From an uncultured Oscillospiraceae bacterium (GTDB lineage: Bacteria > Bacillota > Clostridia > Oscillospirales > Oscillospiraceae), in the NCBI GenBank assembly GCA_900762005.1, contig CAAFEV010000044.1, positions 1 through 7,514 on the forward strand: a DNA stretch of 7,514 bases, written 5' to 3'. The translations under genes and the position numbers were made by a program. The stretch's first letter is position 1, and each line of letters begins with the position of its first letter. Below, in pieces: positions 5,204 through 7,514 of this stretch. The notes under the pieces were generated by a model. That model had not been told where the DNA came from. It ran no database searches and saw only the letters and a program-made list of their open reading frames with translations.

Positions 5204-7471
5204 ATGCAGACAAAGACGTTTGATACCGCAATGGCGGAGATTGCGCGGCGTATTCGGGATATGCGCGAAATCGCGGGCTATTCCGTCGAGGAAATGGCGC
5301 GTCACACCGACACGACCCCGGCGCAGTATGCCGAATATGAAGCGGGCAAGGGCGATCTGCCCTTCTCCTTCCTGCACAAGTGCTCGGTGGTGTTCGGCAT
5401 TGACATCACGGCAATCTTAGAGGGTCACACGGCAAAGCTGTCGTCCTACGCGGTGACGCGCAAGGGCGAGGGACAGCTGGTGGTCGGCGAAAACGGGATG
5501 GAAATCCGCAACCTTGCGCCGCGCTTCCGCAATAAATTAGCCGAGCCGCACTGGGTGCGCTACGAGTACTCCTCCGCCGAGCAGAACAAGCCCATCCACA
5601 CCACCACCCACTCCGGGCAGGAGTTTGACTATGTTCTGCGCGGACGGCTCAAGGTGCAGGTCGGCAGCCATACGGAAATTCTCTCTCCCGGCGACTGCAT
5701 CTACTATAATTCCTCCACACCCCACGGCATGATTGCCGTGGACGGCGAGGCGTGCGAGTTCTGCGCGATTGTTCTGACGGGCGCGGAGACGCAGCCGGAG
5801 AGCGCGGTGCAGACAATTGTCACGGCGCGTTCCTCGCAGCATTTGCTCTGCGAAAAATTTGTCAAATGCACCGAGGATGAAAACGGCGGTTTGCAGAAGG
5901 TGGCGTTTGAAAACGCTGATACCTATAACTTTGCCTTTGATACCGTGGACGCGCTGGCCGAGGCGTACCCGCAGAAGCTTGCAATGGTGCATCTGGACCG
6001 CGAGCGCAGAGAACGCCGCTTTACCTTTGCGGATATGCGTGCCATGTCCAACCGCACGGCAAATTATTTCCGCGCCCTCGGCATCCGCCCGGGCGACCGC
6101 GTGATGCTGGTGCTGAAGCGTCGCTATCAGTTCTGGATTTGTATGCTTGCCCTGCATAAGCTCGGTGCGGTTGCCATTCCGGCGACCCATCAGCTCCAGA
6201 CGCACGATTTGGAATACCGCTTCAACGCGGCGGGGGTGAGTGCGATTGTCGCTGTCGGCGATAACGGTCTTGCCGATGCCGTGGACGAGGCGGCGGCACT
6301 CTGTCCGACGGTGAAAACCAAGCTTTTGGTCGGCGGAAAGCGCGAGGGCTGGCACGACTTTGACGAGGAATATCCGCTTTATACGGGGAAATTTGCCCGC
6401 ACGGAGGACACCCCCTGCGGCAATGCAATCTCCACTATGTTCTTTACCTCCGGGACAACGGGCTATCCGAAGCTTGCCATGCACAGCTATAAATACGCCT
6501 TAGGGCACTTCGTCACCGCGAAGTACTGGCACGGCATTGAGCAGGACGGACTGCACCTGACCATCTCCGACACCGGCTGGGGCAAGGCACTCTGGGGCAA
6601 ATTTTACGGTCAGTGGATGAGCGAGGGCGCGGTTTTCGCCTATGACTTTGACCGCTTTGACGCCGCCGACCTGCTGCCGCTGTTCGCAAAGTACCATATC
6701 ACGACCTTCTGCGCACCTCCGACCATGCTCCGGATGTTCATCAAGGAGGACTTGGCAGGCTACGACTTTTCAACCGTGCGCCGCATGACAACGGCGGGCG
6801 AGGCACTCAACCCCGAGGTATTCCGTCAGATTAAAAAGGCAACGGGCTTACAGGTCATGGAGGGCTACGGGCAGACCGAGACAACCCTTGTCATTGCCAC
6901 TCTGCCCGGGACGCCGAGCAAGCCCGGTGCCATGGGCAAGGCGTCGCCGCTGTACGATGTTGCGCTTTTAGATGCGGACGGAAAGCCCGTACCGATGGGT
7001 GAGACGGGCGAAATCTGCATCCGCACGGAGGAGCACATCCCCTGCGGACTGTTCGCGGGCTATTATCACGACGAGGAAATGACGAAGCAAGCGTGGCACG
7101 ACGGCTATTATCACACGGGCGATACCGCGTGGTGCGACGAGGACGGCTATTTCTGGTACGTCGGGCGCGTGGACGATCTGATTAAGTCCTCCGGCTACCG
7201 CATCGGACCGTTTGAAATTGAAAACGTCATTATGGAGCTGCCCTATGTGCTGGAGTGCGGCGTTTCGGCGGCACCGGACGCGTTGCGCGGGCAGGTTGTC
7301 AAGGCGAGCATTGTGCTCACAAGGGGCACTGTGCCGACCGATGCGCTGAAAAAGGAAATTCAGGATTACGTCAAGCATCACACTGCGCCGTACAAATATC
7401 CGCGTGTGATTGTATTCCGCGAGAGCCTGCCCAAGACAATTTCCGGCAAAATTCAGCGCAATCAGTTATAA
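5204..7471 (+). CDS. Triple fusion: XRE-type HTH + cupin + AMP-forming acyl-CoA synthetase, T-box regulated
   Basis: The protein is 755 residues. Residues about 9-73 form an XRE/Cro-like helix-turn-helix (ARRIRDMREIAGYSVEEMA, then AQYAEYEAGKGDLP). Residues about 95-195 form a single cupin with H132, H136, E140 and H174 as likely metal ligands. Residues about 225-755 form a complete ANL ligase making acyl-AMP and then acyl-CoA. Its motifs are TSGTTGYPK (415-423), the medium-chain (ACSM/MACS)-like DTGWGKALWG, EGYGQTET (553-560), YHTGD (636-640), GRVDDLIKSSGYRIGP (654-669) and catalytic K749 in SGKIQRNQL. HTH-cupin proteins are normally small-molecule-responsive repressors; joining one to a ligase suggests an enzyme that senses its substrate or regulates its own or neighbouring genes (inference). 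It is cytoplasmic. Expression is gated by the T-box leader. Substrate is unknown; a medium-chain, branched-chain or aromatic acid is plausible. Confidence 0.93.
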   Translation: MQTKTFDTAMAEIARRIRDMREIAGYSVEEMARHTDTTPAQYAEYEAGKGDLPFSFLHKCSVVFGIDITAILEGHTAKLSSYAVTRKGEGQLVVGENGMEIRNLAPRFRNKLAEPHWVRYEYSSAEQNKPIHTTTHSGQEFDYVLRGRLKVQVGSHTEILSPGDCIYYNSSTPHGMIAVDGEACEFCAIVLTGAETQPESAVQTIVTARSSQHLLCEKFVKCTEDENGGLQKVAFENADTYNFAFDTVDALAEAYPQKLAMVHLDRERRERRFTFADMRAMSNRTANYFRALGIRPGDRVMLVLKRRYQFWICMLALHKLGAVAIPATHQLQTHDLEYRFNAAGVSAIVAVGDNGLADAVDEAAALCPTVKTKLLVGGKREGWHDFDEEYPLYTGKFARTEDTPCGNAISTMFFTSGTTGYPKLAMHSYKYALGHFVTAKYWHGIEQDGLHLTISDTGWGKALWGKFYGQWMSEGAVFAYDFDRFDAADLLPLFAKYHITTFCAPPTMLRMFIKEDLAGYDFSTVRRMTTAGEALNPEVFRQIKKATGLQVMEGYGQTETTLVIATLPGTPSKPGAMGKASPLYDVALLDADGKPVPMGETGEICIRTEEHIPCGLFAGYYHDEEMTKQAWHDGYYHTGDTAWCDEDGYFWYVGRVDDLIKSSGYRIGPFEIENVIMELPYVLECGVSAAPDALRGQVVKASIVLTRGTVPTDALKKEIQDYVKHHTAPYKYPRVIVFRESLPKTISGKIQRNQL

Positions 7472-7488
7472 AAAACCGCAATTTAGGC

Positions 7489-7514
7489 TTGACAATTCCG
7501 AGACGCGGTGGTAC
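7489..7514 (+). promoter_or_regulatory. Probable promoter of the next transcription unit, cut by the window edge
   Basis: A perfect -35 TTGACA (7489-7494) is followed by exactly 17 bases and then TAC (7512-7514), which fits the first half of a TAnnnT -10 box. The layout matches the promoter at 4865-4893, but the rest of the -10 is outside the window. No clear terminator separates it from the stop at 7469-7471. Confidence 0.5.

Noticed and set aside
5537..6484. Long reverse-strand open frame of 315 codons inside the HTH-cupin-ligase gene
   Set aside because: It is a shadow of a strongly supported coding gene in G+C-rich DNA; its protein has no recognisable motif and no ribosome binding site was found.
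7499..7514. GGTGGTAC at the window end as a second T-box
   Set aside because: Only 43 bases separate it from the upstream stop and no Stem I precedes it; the string overlaps a well-spaced promoter, so chance similarity is more likely.

Overview
The window looks like chromosomal DNA of a fairly G+C-rich low-branching Firmicute, probably a Clostridia member (an Oscillospiraceae/Ruminococcaceae-type gut anaerobe is my best guess). The reasons are a complete T-box tRNA-sensing leader, strong AGGAGG-type ribosome binding sites, sigma-A-type TTGACA/TATACT promoters, and clostridial-style acyl-CoA ligases. No mobile element, CRISPR array, rRNA or tRNA gene was seen. All four genes lie on the + strand, and almost all of the window is coding.

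Region 1 (82-4785) is a tight three-gene operon. The first gene encodes a 2-isopropylmalate synthase (LeuA)-like protein. It keeps the fold and the C-terminal regulatory (LeuA dimer) domain but has lost essentially every catalytic and metal-binding motif. It overlaps by ATGA with an 826-residue fusion of an N-terminal xylose-isomerase-like TIM barrel (sugar phosphate isomerase/epimerase type) and a complete AMP-forming acyl-CoA synthetase. Ten bases later comes a small TIM-barrel metal-dependent amidohydrolase (COG2159-like).

Region 2 (4786-5203) is a 418-base non-coding stretch. It holds a near-consensus promoter, a full T-box riboswitch (Stem I with the AGAGAGCCGG distal motif, T-box bulge UGGU, antiterminator) and a 13-bp intrinsic terminator that competes with the antiterminator.

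Region 3 (5204-7471) is a single 755-residue gene under T-box control. It is a triple fusion of an XRE-type helix-turn-helix, a cupin and a medium-chain/aryl-type acyl-CoA synthetase. Just beyond it, TTGACA followed 17 bases later by TAC at the window edge suggests another promoter.

Taken together, the genes suggest an acid-activation (acyl-CoA forming) pathway using two different ligases, an isomerase-like barrel and a hydrolase. Part of it is switched on when one tRNA is uncharged. The substrate cannot be told from the sequence. The T-box links it to amino-acid supply, and the degenerate LeuA-like protein may be a ligand-binding or regulatory partner rather than a synthase. This functional picture is inference; the domain and motif assignments are read directly from the sequence.
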